From Methylococcaceae bacterium (lineage in GTDB: Bacteria; Pseudomonadota; Gammaproteobacteria; Methylococcales; Methylomonadaceae): DNA of 38,317 nucleotides. Made by a program: the position numbers and the translations under genes. The DNA is taken from contig SXIP01000047.1 of NCBI GenBank assembly GCA_005772825.1, positions 1-38,317 on the forward strand, in the 5' to 3' direction. Below are positions 1-7,957 of this stretch, one piece after another. Numbering within the stretch: the first letter of the stretch is position 1; each line of letters starts with the position of its first letter. The notes under the pieces were generated by a model. The model was not told the DNA's origin. It ran no database searches and saw nothing but the letters and a program-made list of their open reading frames with translations.

Positions 1-1
1 G

Positions 2-412
2 AATCATGGCCGCATTGAGCAGCAGGGCTCGCCCAGCGATATTTACGATCATCCGGCCAATGAGTTTGTGTCCCGTTTTATCGGCCAGACCAATATCTTT
101 GCATTGGAACCGCACGATGTCGATTGGCTGCAAACCACCGGCTTGCAGATTGCCCATCAGGGTAATGTGGCCCATGTGCGTCCGCATGATATTGAAATTA
201 CCAAAGCTATCGATGTCAATACAGCGACCGCAACATTGAAAGACTGGCAGCATTTAGGCGCGCTGATCCGTATAGAACTGGTAAAAAACGCATCGAATGA
301 TTCTTCTTCCATCGTCTATGCGGAGATGCCCAACGACCAGTTCAAACGCCTGCACGTTAATAAAGGCGACAAAGTTGACTTGAAAATACGCCAGGCGCAT
401 TGGTTTCATTGA
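2..412 (+). CDS. cysA: Sulfate/thiosulfate ABC transporter ATP-binding protein CysA, C-terminal part
   Basis: The reading frame is open from the window edge, so the 5' end (Walker A, signature and Walker B) lies outside. The visible part starts NHGRIEQQGSPSDIYDHPA, the stretch after the H-loop typical of CysA/MalK-type ATPases ('G+IEQ.G.p.e+Y..P'). It continues as the C-terminal regulatory beta-domain with VAHVRPHDIEI, the TOBE-type 'vRPe.i' segment. The family role is to energise uptake of sulfate or thiosulfate at the inner membrane. The next gene on the same strand is a CysB-like regulator, which supports the sulfur assignment. A GTG-initiated ORF at 68 is only an internal start. Confidence is high for the ABC ATPase and good for sulfate specificity. 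Confidence 0.88.
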   Translation, partial: NHGRIEQQGSPSDIYDHPANEFVSRFIGQTNIFALEPHDVDWLQTTGLQIAHQGNVAHVRPHDIEITKAIDVNTATATLKDWQHLGALIRIELVKNASNDSSSIVYAEMPNDQFKRLHVNKGDKVDLKIRQAHWFH

Positions 413-461
413 TGATCACGGGTAACACAGAGACAGGATTTACGGTTAGAAACACAAAGCA

Positions 462-480
462 CCGGTAAACCTGTTACCGG
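462..480 (+). terminator. Hairpin after cysA
   Basis: A perfect 7-bp stem (CCGGTAA / TTACCGG) with a 5-nt loop lies 50 bases after the cysA stop. It is followed by a loosely T-rich stretch ending in GTGTTTT. It plausibly ends the sulfate transport operon before cysB. There is no clean U-tract. Confidence 0.45.
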
Positions 481-535
481 CGTGTTATCTGTGTTTTACT
501 TGTCAGGTGTATTTAGAAAAGGAATCTTAAAAGTC

Positions 536-1441
536 ATGAACCTGAGCCAAATCGAATTACTGCGCGTTCTCCAGGAAACCAACCTGAACTTGTCAAGAGC
601 CGCCGAAAAGATGCACATTGTGCAGTCGGCGGTGAGTCGGCAACTGCAACTGTTTGAAGCGGAACTGGGTTCGCCGTTATTTGAAAGGCAGGGTAAAAAA
701 TTGATCGGTTTGACGGCGTTGGGCTTGCGCATCATGGAAGAAGTGGCGACGATAAACCGGGCTAAAAATAACATTCAAATGATCGCCGCCGATTATCTGG
801 ACAGTAATCACGGCATTCTGCATATCGCGACGACCCACACACAGGCCAAGTATTTTTTGCCTGTGCCGATCAGGCGGTTCAGGGAAAAATATCCGGGTGT
901 CAGGATTTATATGGTGCAGGCATCACCCGAACAATTGATCGATCAACTGCACGCGCGCAAGGCCGATATTGCTATTTGTACCGAGAAAGTGGATGAATTC
1001 GCCGACCTGGTCGTTGAACATTGTTATGAATGGCATCATGCACTGGTTGTACCGCAGCAGCATCCCTTGAGTGTCGGTGAAATCTCTCTTGAACGCTTGG
1101 CCGAATTTTCCGTTCTCACCTACAGCTTCGGCTATACCGGGCGCTCCACGATTGAACGGGCTTTTAAAGACACGGGTTTGAAGTTGGATATTACCTTGGC
1201 GGCGGCGGATACCGACGTGATAAAAACCTATGTGCGTTTAGGCATGGGTGTCGGCCTGATTGCGCGGATGGCCTACGATGCATCCGTTGACCAGGATCTG
1301 GTCGTACGCGACTTGACGCATCTTATCCCCAGTTCAATTACCAAAATCGCTTATTTAAAACATAATTATCTGCCGCTATACAGCCAGCATTTCATCACGG
1401 AATTACTGCTTGCAGGCAACGCATTCCAGTGCAAGGCATAA
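536..1441 (+). CDS. cysB: CysB-like LysR-family transcriptional regulator
   Basis: 301 residues. The N-terminal winged helix-turn-helix (about 1-60, with NLSRAAEKMHIVQSAVSRQL) is followed by a type 2 periplasmic-binding-like effector domain. The effector domain has ATTHTQAKYFLP, the CysB sulfate/N-acetylserine-binding segment, and TDVIKTYVRLGMGVGLIA, both near-identical to E. coli CysB. It is about 20 residues shorter than E. coli CysB at the C-terminus. The family activates cysteine biosynthesis and sulfate uptake genes with N-acetylserine as inducer. The ATG at 536 is preferred over the GTG at 482: it has AAAAGGA about 12 bases upstream and gives the usual CysB start. It follows cysA, the expected target operon. 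Confidence 0.9.
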   Translation: MNLSQIELLRVLQETNLNLSRAAEKMHIVQSAVSRQLQLFEAELGSPLFERQGKKLIGLTALGLRIMEEVATINRAKNNIQMIAADYLDSNHGILHIATTHTQAKYFLPVPIRRFREKYPGVRIYMVQASPEQLIDQLHARKADIAICTEKVDEFADLVVEHCYEWHHALVVPQQHPLSVGEISLERLAEFSVLTYSFGYTGRSTIERAFKDTGLKLDITLAAADTDVIKTYVRLGMGVGLIARMAYDASVDQDLVVRDLTHLIPSSITKIAYLKHNYLPLYSQHFITELLLAGNAFQCKA

Positions 1442-1446
1442 AACGC

Positions 1447-1478
1447 AAGCGCCCGGACGTTTTCCAGGCGCTTGTTTG
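1447..1478. terminator. Bidirectional hairpin between cysB and the RTX gene
   Basis: Stem arms at 1447-1457 and 1463-1473 pair over 11 positions with one mismatch. The loop is 5 nt. Short T runs follow on both strands (TTGTTTG on plus, GCGTTTTAT on minus). It sits between convergent genes, 6 bases after the cysB stop. Confidence 0.7.
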
Positions 1479-1489
1479 ACAGAAGCCGC

Positions 1490-3022
1490 TTACAATATCA
1501 AATCAGTTTCAGACAGCGTGTCGATGCCCACCAGGGTAATGGCAAGTTCGGCGGCATTGTCGGCGTCCGTACTGCCCAGTAGCTGGTTATTGGCGGCATC
1601 AAAACGCAATTGATTGCTTGCGTTGGTATCGCTGAAAGCCAGGCCGCCGATGAAAGTGAAGCTACTTGCATCCAGATAATGACTGAGGTCGATAGTGTCC
1701 TGACCGCTGTCAAAGTCAGTGATGGCGGCATCACCGACAACAACATCGGCATGATCATTAAAATAAAAGCGGAAGATGTCGTTGCCGTTACCGCCGGTCA
1801 GACTATCGTCATAGACGACGCTTTCCAAGGTATCATTGCCTTCACCGCCCGATAGTACATTGGCACTGTTTCTGTCGAATGTGCCGCCAATCAGCAGATC
1901 GTCGCCACTGCCGCCGAGCAGTATGTCATCACCTTTTCCACCGTCCAGTGTGTCATCGCCGGTTAGGCCTTTCAAGGTATTGAGGTTGATGTCGCCTACG
2001 ATCCAATTATCCAGGGCATTACCGGTACCATTGGTATTATCAAGCGCATCCAAAAACAGATTTTCCAGATGTGCGCCCAGTGCATAACTGATAGACGAAT
2101 ATACGGTATCGACGCCGCCCTTAATTGAACGCGCCTCAAAAACCCTATCTCCGGTGTTGTCGACCCAATAACTGTCATCGCCTTTGAAGCCTGACATGTA
2201 GTCAGCGCCCTGGTCGCCATGAAGATGGTCATCACCGTTTTCGCCATAGATAGAGTCATTGCCTTTGCCGCCGAATAGTTCGTCATCTCCCTCTCCACCG
2301 TAAATGAAATCAGCGCCTTCATCGCCGTAGAGCCGGTCACTGCCCCAGGCGCCATTAATATAGTCATGTCCCTCGCCACCCAGTATCAAGTCGTCTCCGT
2401 CGTCGATGAGAAAGTGGCTGCTGTATAAATTATCATTGCCGGCGCCTCCTTCGATGCGGTTATTACCGACATTGCCCATAATAAAATTGTTCTGATCGTT
2501 ACCGATGGCTTGAATATGATTTGATCCGGTAAGAAAAAAATTCTCCACGCCAAGGGGGACTGTAAAAGAGACGCTACTGTATACTTCATCTCGCGACCAC
2601 CCGTTTGTTGATTCTTCGATGACGGTATCGCCTCCATTATCGACATAATAAATATCATCGCCCAGGCCGCCGCGCATAACATCAGCGCCCAAACCGCCAT
2701 CCAGGCGTTCTTCACCGGAACTGCCGATTAGAATGTCATTGCCTTCATCACCATCCAAATATTCGGGACCTCCTCGGCTACCGCCGCCCGAAAACAGGAT
2801 GTCGTGACCTTGGCCGCCTTTTAACCAGTCATGGCCGCCTCCGCCAATCAATAGGTCATGGCCGTCACCACCCGAGAGCACATCGTCGCCGGCGTCGCCA
2901 TACAGGCGATCGTTGCCTGCATTACCGTTTAATTCGTCATTGCCGTCAAAACCTTCAATAATATCGGCTCCTGATGTGCCGTTGAGGATGTTATCGAGTT
3001 GGTTGCCTTTAATTGTCGCCAT
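1490..3022 (-). CDS. RTX (haemolysin-type) calcium-binding protein
   Basis: 510 residues, with no signal peptide and no cysteine in the repeat blocks. Nonapeptide repeats GGxGxDxLx appear in several blocks: roughly residues 20-130 (NAGNDRLYGDAGDDVLSGG), 195-285 (GGEGDDELFGGKGNDSIYG) and 350-390 (GGKGDDILLGGSGDDLLIGG). They are separated by segments of the D-x-V-Y-S-S-[IV]-S-[FY] type found in RTX adhesins and peptidase C-termini. The last 80 residues resemble the serralysin C-terminal domain (ITDFDSGQDTIDLS) and end DTLSETDLIL, a type I secretion-like tail. Repeats of this kind fold as a Ca-bound beta-roll after export. No catalytic domain is seen, so a surface or matrix protein is more likely than a toxin. 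AGAGGT precedes the ATG. No type I exporter lies in the window. Confidence 0.88.
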   Translation of the reverse strand: MATIKGNQLDNILNGTSGADIIEGFDGNDELNGNAGNDRLYGDAGDDVLSGGDGHDLLIGGGGHDWLKGGQGHDILFSGGGSRGGPEYLDGDEGNDILIGSSGEERLDGGLGADVMRGGLGDDIYYVDNGGDTVIEESTNGWSRDEVYSSVSFTVPLGVENFFLTGSNHIQAIGNDQNNFIMGNVGNNRIEGGAGNDNLYSSHFLIDDGDDLILGGEGHDYINGAWGSDRLYGDEGADFIYGGEGDDELFGGKGNDSIYGENGDDHLHGDQGADYMSGFKGDDSYWVDNTGDRVFEARSIKGGVDTVYSSISYALGAHLENLFLDALDNTNGTGNALDNWIVGDINLNTLKGLTGDDTLDGGKGDDILLGGSGDDLLIGGTFDRNSANVLSGGEGNDTLESVVYDDSLTGGNGNDIFRFYFNDHADVVVGDAAITDFDSGQDTIDLSHYLDASSFTFIGGLAFSDTNASNQLRFDAANNQLLGSTDADNAAELAITLVGIDTLSETDLIL

Positions 3023-3272
3023 AGTACTTACCTCTAAAATTTGCGTGGTTAAAAAATCGTAATGGGAGAATAGCGATTACCAGTAGAGTCTTATAGAGAA
3101 GCTGATTCGGGTCCAATACAAACGGATGGGAGATTTATTGGTTTACATATTCGTTCGGCCTGTCTACTGTATTGAATACGAATAAGCACCGCTATAACAA
3201 GATGCTGTTTCGATCTCCCTATTTGGTGGCCGCTTCAGCGGACTAGCTGCGTATACGCTATAAAGTTGAATG

Positions 3273-4955
3273 TCACGAACAAACCCATTTGATACGTAAC
3301 GCGGTTATTTTTTCGGCTAACGTATCGGTTTCACTGCCCGTTACATAATCGTTATGATCCGGAGTGTTATCCGGGTCGATACGCGTGAGCAGGTGGGCAA
3401 GTTGAGTGCAGGCTTTGGATTTTAAGGCCTGATCCCGGTAATTGCCTGCGCTAATCAATTGATAGAGGGCCGCCGACCGTCGTTGATCAGCCAATGGTTG
3501 TGTGCCAACGCCGATAATGCCGCCACTGGCAATTTGGGTGTTGAAAAAATGTACCGTGTCTAACACGCTCTGTGATACCGGTATGCGTTCGAATGCGCCG
3601 ATGTCGCATTGGCTTCCGGCAGGTTGGGGACGCTTTACGCTACGCTGGTCGGTAAAAAGACATTTTGTTGAGTCTGCTTTATTGACGGCGGGGCTGGCTG
3701 CGGCTAGTGCATGGGTCGGTGTAAAACCTCCGTTATCCAGCAAAAAGCCGAGTTTCGGATCACCGCTGAGAGGTGCGCCGCAACTGCCGTCCTCAATGAG
3801 GTTAACGCCTTGTAATTGCAAAATTGCCCCGGCGGCACTAAAGCAATCGCCGCCTTTTTCGCTGTTGGCGATGAGGCTGTTGGTCAGTTTGAGACTGCCG
3901 CCATTATTGAAGATGCCGCCGCCAAGACTACCTGATACTGTCGTATGGGTTAAGAACATCGTTCCTGAATTAGTTAAAATACCGCCGCCGGTTCCGCTAG
4001 AACAGGATAAGTCAACATCACAAAAAGACAGTGCTTTATTTCCCGATAGGGTGTCATTGATTAGGGTAGATCGTCCACCGTTCGAGACGATACCACCGCC
4101 CTTATACGCCTTATTGTTAGAAATTACGCTTTTGTCGGCGACTAATGTTCCCGATGAGGTTATACCGCCACCGGTTCCGCCACTATAGCCAACGATAAAC
4201 GGTGGTGCTGCGCTATTTCCCGAGACGATGCTTTCTATCAAGGTTAACTCCGACTTATTCCAAATACCGCCACCTTCTCCTCCATAGTAGCCCATCCCGG
4301 AAGCCGCATTGTTTATCACCGCGCTCTTTTTTAGTTTAATCGAGCCTTTGTTACATATTCCCGCTCCTAATTGAGCTTCGTTGCCCGATACGATGCTGCC
4401 GTCGTTAAGGGTAGTGACACTGCCTATGGTAGTGTATATGCCGCCACCGCAGCTAAAATAGCCATTTGCTGAATTATCAGTAATCGCACTGTTTGTGAGT
4501 GCTAATTGTCCGCCGGCGTTAAAGATGCCTCCGCCTCCGCCTAGGTAAGGTGACTGATCAATCTGCCCGTTTTTCAATTTGATGTTATTGAGTGACAGAT
4601 TACCCGTAGCCGCAACATGTATCAGACGAAATGATTCATTGCCGCTTCTAACTACTGCCGCACCATTGCCGTTAATCGTGATAAAACTCGTCACTGACGG
4701 GAGGCCGTTCGGTCCATCGCTATTGTTATTCACCGTCGTCAGTATATAAGTCTTATTGGCGACAAGATTTATGCTGTCCGCCCCGTTGCCTGCTGCACAG
4801 CCACCGGTTGCCTGATCTGTGTTGGCAGAGGTTATAGCGTCAACCAGACTACAGCTGTTATTGACGTTGATTGTTCCTGCATGAGCCGAGCCGGTTGCGG
4901 CAGCCAATATCAAAGCGATGGCATGGCGGCGGAAAGGGAGTGTCTCAATAATCAT
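3273..4955 (-). CDS. Secreted CSLREA-type right-handed beta-helix protein
   Basis: 560 residues. A Sec signal peptide (FRRHAIALILAAATGSAHA) is followed directly by CSLVDAITSANTD, a version of the CSLREA domain (C-S-L-R-E-A-I-x-x-A-N). The middle (about 100-390) is a run of short imperfect repeats of the form GGGI.N.G..L.L..S.I..N.A, as in polymorphic outer-membrane/parallel beta-helix proteins. A separate alpha-helical C-terminal domain of about 95 residues (VLDTVHFFNTQIASGGI onward) ends in Cys-Ser. There is no autotransporter barrel or LPXTG-type anchor. The function is unknown; an extracellular adhesin or polysaccharide-interacting role is only an inference from the fold. GAGGA lies 8 bases before the ATG. 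It shares orientation with the RTX gene but is 250 bases away, so it need not be in the same operon. Confidence 0.8.
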   Translation of the reverse strand: MIIETLPFRRHAIALILAAATGSAHAGTINVNNSCSLVDAITSANTDQATGGCAAGNGADSINLVANKTYILTTVNNNSDGPNGLPSVTSFITINGNGAAVVRSGNESFRLIHVAATGNLSLNNIKLKNGQIDQSPYLGGGGGIFNAGGQLALTNSAITDNSANGYFSCGGGIYTTIGSVTTLNDGSIVSGNEAQLGAGICNKGSIKLKKSAVINNAASGMGYYGGEGGGIWNKSELTLIESIVSGNSAAPPFIVGYSGGTGGGITSSGTLVADKSVISNNKAYKGGGIVSNGGRSTLINDTLSGNKALSFCDVDLSCSSGTGGGILTNSGTMFLTHTTVSGSLGGGIFNNGGSLKLTNSLIANSEKGGDCFSAAGAILQLQGVNLIEDGSCGAPLSGDPKLGFLLDNGGFTPTHALAAASPAVNKADSTKCLFTDQRSVKRPQPAGSQCDIGAFERIPVSQSVLDTVHFFNTQIASGGIIGVGTQPLADQRRSAALYQLISAGNYRDQALKSKACTQLAHLLTRIDPDNTPDHNDYVTGSETDTLAEKITALRIKWVCS

Positions 4956-5414
4956 GGTTTAGTCCTCATTTGAGTTATAAAATGCGTTAAGTTAACGCTA
5001 TCATGCTTCCTGCCCTATAAGGTTTGGCAGATGAGTGTTTGCAAATGACAGTTTTTTCATGACGTGGATTTAACCCAAAAAGCCTGGCAAATGGAATTTA
5101 TCACCGCCGGGTATAACAAAGGTGCTTTTAGCCGCCGAGGGTGAGGGTTTAGAGGGCACTATGAGGGTTTTGTGTTTCTAAACTATTTCTGAAACAGTGG
5201 GAAGTTGTTTCAATTGTTTCTGCGACAGGCTTGTTGGCAGGTTTAAGTCGTATCGGGCAAAAGGTTTTGGCGGGTATTCGTATCAGGAGAGCTTGCGGAG
5301 GGAGACTGCTGTTTGGGTGGAGAAGAGCGCTGATTGTGTGCGTAAATACGCGCCACTTGCAAACTCAACTACGTTGATGCAAATGGCGCGTAGGGTCAGT
5401 TTTTATTATTTTTA
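4956..5414. other. Gene-poor stretch between the beta-helix gene and hppA
   Basis: No convincing gene is seen. A 73-codon plus-strand frame at 5197-5418 runs through the hairpin at 5347-5392, lacks a ribosome binding site and resembles nothing. The 4956-5060 part should hold the promoter of the beta-helix gene, but no clear -35/-10 pair stands out. Confidence 0.5.
5347..5392. terminator. Long hairpin downstream of hppA
   Basis: Arms 5347-5361 and 5378-5392 pair over 15 positions with one mismatch. An inner 5-bp stem (TCAAC/GTTGA) almost fills the loop. On the plus strand it is followed within 6 bases by TTTTTATTATTTTTATT. On the minus strand, the direction of hppA, only TTTACGC follows. It may end hppA transcripts or stabilise their 3' end. 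The T-tract on the wrong side leaves its main direction open. Confidence 0.6.
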
Positions 5415-7553
5415 TTAAAAGCTCAACCAGCCTGAGCCGAATGACGTAGCGAACACAAGGCTGACTATTGTCATCAGTTTAATCAGGATGTTCAGTGACG
5501 GACCGCTGGTATCCTTGAACGGATCGCCAACGGTGTCGCCGACCACGGCGGCTTTGTGGGCGTCTGAGCCCTTACCGCCGTATTGTCCGGTTTCAATCCA
5601 TTTCTTCGCGTTGTCCCAGGCGCCGCCTGCATTCGCCATCATCACCGCGAGCAGGAAGCCTGAAGACATGGTGCCTACGAGCAGGCCGGCAAGCGCTTCC
5701 TTGCCGAGAACATGGCCGACAACCAACGGTACAACGACGGCGAGTGAGCCGGGCAAAATCATTTCACGTAACGCACTTTCCGTACTGATGCCGACGCAGG
5801 CCTTGTAATCAGGCTTGCCGGTACCTTCCATCAAGCCGGGAATTTCGTGAAACTGACGACGTACTTCGAGAACGATTTCGTGGGCTGCCTTGCCGACGGC
5901 CATCATGGTGAGGGCCGAAAACAGGTAAGGCATCATCGCGCCGATCAAAATGCCGGGCAACATGGTCGGTCCCAACATATCCAGGCTCTCGATTTTTGCT
6001 GCGGTCACATAAGCCGCCAATAACGCTAACGCGGTCAATACCGCAGAACCGATGGCAAAGCCTTTGCCGGTCGCCGCTGTGGTATTGCCCAGGCTGTCCA
6101 GCGCATCGGTGCGATGACGGACTTCTTTGGGCAGGCCGCTCATTTCCGCGATACCGCCGGCGTTATCGGCTACCGGTCCGTAAGCATCGGTTGCCAGTGT
6201 AACGCCTAGAGTGCTTAACATGCCCACACCGGCCAGCGCGACAGCATAAAGACCTGCGGCAATCGTACCGTCGGCTTTATGACCCAGCCAAATACTGATC
6301 AGGATCGCGAAAGCGGTAATCAATACCGGTAGTACGGTACTCATCATGCCGACCGCCAAACCTTGGATAATAGTCGTCGCGGCGCCGGTTTGCGTTGCCT
6401 TGGCAATTGCTTGCGTCGGTTTGTCGGTGTAGGAAGTAAAGTATTCCGTTGCATAAGCAATGGCGTTACCGGCAATCAATCCGACCAGGATAACCAGCCA
6501 GTAATTGAAGTGAACGCCCGACAGCAATACGGCCAGTAAAGACAAGCCTAAAATGACGACTGACGCTCCCCAGACGGAACGGCGCAACGCAGCCAGCAAA
6601 TCTTCCAGCGTAGCGTTTTCGTCTATTTTGGCTACATATTTTCTGAGATACAGGGCAATGCGGCCAATTGTCGAATCAGGGGGAAACGTGCTGGCTCTGG
6701 TGACGTCTTGTTCTTCACCAATGACCATATAAATGCCGAACAGGCTGGAAATCACACCCACCGCGGCAACCAGGAACGGCAGACCTATAAATGCCGCCGC
6801 CGAATCATTGCCTAATGCCGCGCCCAGTGTTGCAGCAGCGATAATGGAGCCGCTGTAACTTTCAAACAAGTCGGCACCCATACCCGCTACATCGCCGACA
6901 TTGTCGCCGACATTATCGGCAATAACCGCAGGGTTGCGAGGATCGTCTTCGGGGATGCCTTTTTCGACTTTACCGACCAGGTCAGCGCCGACATCGGCGG
7001 CTTTGGTATAGATACCGCCGCCGACCCGCGCAAACAACGCGATACTGCTGGCGCCGAAGCCGAAGCCGGTAATATAGGTCAGTTGATTTGGATTGCCGTT
7101 AAATATCAAATACAAGATAGTCATGCCGATGAGGCTGAAACTCACCACAGACATGCCCATAATCGCGCCGCTGCCGAAGGCGACCCGCAATCCTTCATGC
7201 AGGCCGCGACTGGCTGCCGCTGCGGTGCGGACATTGGCGCGGACAGCCACATACATGCCGAGATAACCTGCACCCGCCGAGGCAAGAGCTCCCACGACAA
7301 AACAAAGCGCGGTTTGCCAATGCAAAAATGTGGAAATAACCGAAGCAACAATGATCACGAAAACCGCGATGACACGGTATTCGCGCGTTAAAAAAGCCGA
7401 TGCGCCTTCCTGAATAGCCGCAGCGATGGTACGCATTACTTCATTGCCTTGATCATAAGCAAGCACGCGGCGGAATTGCCAAAGTACGAATCCGACTCCG
7501 ACAATGCCCATCAATAATGCGATAACCACCGATACAGATGTTTGTAACACCAT
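5415..7553 (-). CDS. hppA: Membrane-bound cation-pumping pyrophosphatase, K+-dependent type
   Basis: 712 residues with about 16 membrane helices. It hydrolyses pyrophosphate in the cytoplasm and pumps H+ or Na+ across the inner membrane. Signatures visible: [20 protein letters not shown] (178-197), the pyrophosphate/Mg site; [20 protein letters not shown] (213-232); and the second acidic site [20 protein letters not shown] near the C-terminus. In [11 protein letters not shown] (489-499) the residues at the family's 460/463 positions are Ala and Gly, which mark the K+-dependent subfamily (Lys and Thr mark the K+-independent one). The ATG at 7553 has GAGGAG just upstream and gives MVLQTS; the TTG at 7568 is not needed. 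It stands alone as a single-gene unit. Confidence 0.96.
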   Translation of the reverse strand: MVLQTSVSVVIALLMGIVGVGFVLWQFRRVLAYDQGNEVMRTIAAAIQEGASAFLTREYRVIAVFVIIVASVISTFLHWQTALCFVVGALASAGAGYLGMYVAVRANVRTAAAASRGLHEGLRVAFGSGAIMGMSVVSFSLIGMTILYLIFNGNPNQLTYITGFGFGASSIALFARVGGGIYTKAADVGADLVGKVEKGIPEDDPRNPAVIADNVGDNVGDVAGMGADLFESYSGSIIAAATLGAALGNDSAAAFIGLPFLVAAVGVISSLFGIYMVIGEEQDVTRASTFPPDSTIGRIALYLRKYVAKIDENATLEDLLAALRRSVWGASVVILGLSLLAVLLSGVHFNYWLVILVGLIAGNAIAYATEYFTSYTDKPTQAIAKATQTGAATTIIQGLAVGMMSTVLPVLITAFAILISIWLGHKADGTIAAGLYAVALAGVGMLSTLGVTLATDAYGPVADNAGGIAEMSGLPKEVRHRTDALDSLGNTTAATGKGFAIGSAVLTALALLAAYVTAAKIESLDMLGPTMLPGILIGAMMPYLFSALTMMAVGKAAHEIVLEVRRQFHEIPGLMEGTGKPDYKACVGISTESALREMILPGSLAVVVPLVVGHVLGKEALAGLLVGTMSSGFLLAVMMANAGGAWDNAKKWIETGQYGGKGSDAHKAAVVGDTVGDPFKDTSGPSLNILIKLMTIVSLVFATSFGSGWLSF

Positions 7554-7581
7554 AAATCTTCTCCTCAAAATTTTTATTTTT

Positions 7582-7610
7582 ATTGTAGGGCTTGACTAAA
7601 CTGTTATGAA
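7582..7610 (-). promoter_or_regulatory. Candidate sigma-70 promoter of hppA
   Basis: On the minus strand, TTCATA and TACAAT are separated by 17 bases. The -10 ends 28 bases before the hppA ATG. The -10 matches 5 of 6 consensus positions and the -35 matches 4 of 6. Confidence 0.4.
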
Positions 7611-7859
7611 ACGGAAGTTATCCTTGTTAAAAAGGTTTGTTCTTTCCGATTACCGTCATATCCGAATCCAATCCAGTCAGTAAAATGACTATCTAGCGTC
7701 CGGGTTGACACTCGGTTAATCGCTTCATAATTAGGCAAGCCGGTGTGCAGGTTACTGAAAAGTGAGTGTAACCACAATAAAAAATAATCAACGAAGGTTG
7801 ACTTTATCGACTTGCGGTCGGCGTGGTGTGGTTGAGGGACGTAAAAAATAACGCGAAAT
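7611..7859. other. Rest of the hppA upstream gap
   Basis: Beyond the promoter candidate and the hairpin at 7860 nothing codes convincingly. The 77-codon plus-strand frame at 7917-8150 mostly overlaps the end of the transglycosylase gene and is a shadow. Confidence 0.45.
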
Positions 7860-7894
7860 CCCGGTTTTTGTCTGGTTACGTTACAAAAACCGGG
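7860..7894 (-). terminator. Hairpin terminator of the lytic transglycosylase gene
   Basis: A perfect 12-bp stem (CCCGGTTTTTGT / ACAAAAACCGGG) with an 11-nt loop lies 63 bases past the stop at 7958. On the minus strand it is followed by ATTTCGCGTTATTTTTT. Confidence 0.65.
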
Positions 7895-7957
7895 ACCGGA
7901 AGGTGTTAGATGACGGTTGCTACTTTTGTATGCAGTGAGGCAAACTGAATGCGGTCA

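Noticed and set aside
3502-4188. 228-codon plus-strand frame opposite the beta-helix gene
   Set aside because: Its Pro-rich translation is the antisense of the glycine-rich repeats of the real gene.
5197-5418. 73-codon plus-strand frame after hppA
   Set aside because: It runs through a strong hairpin, overlaps the hppA stop, and lacks a ribosome binding site and any similarity.
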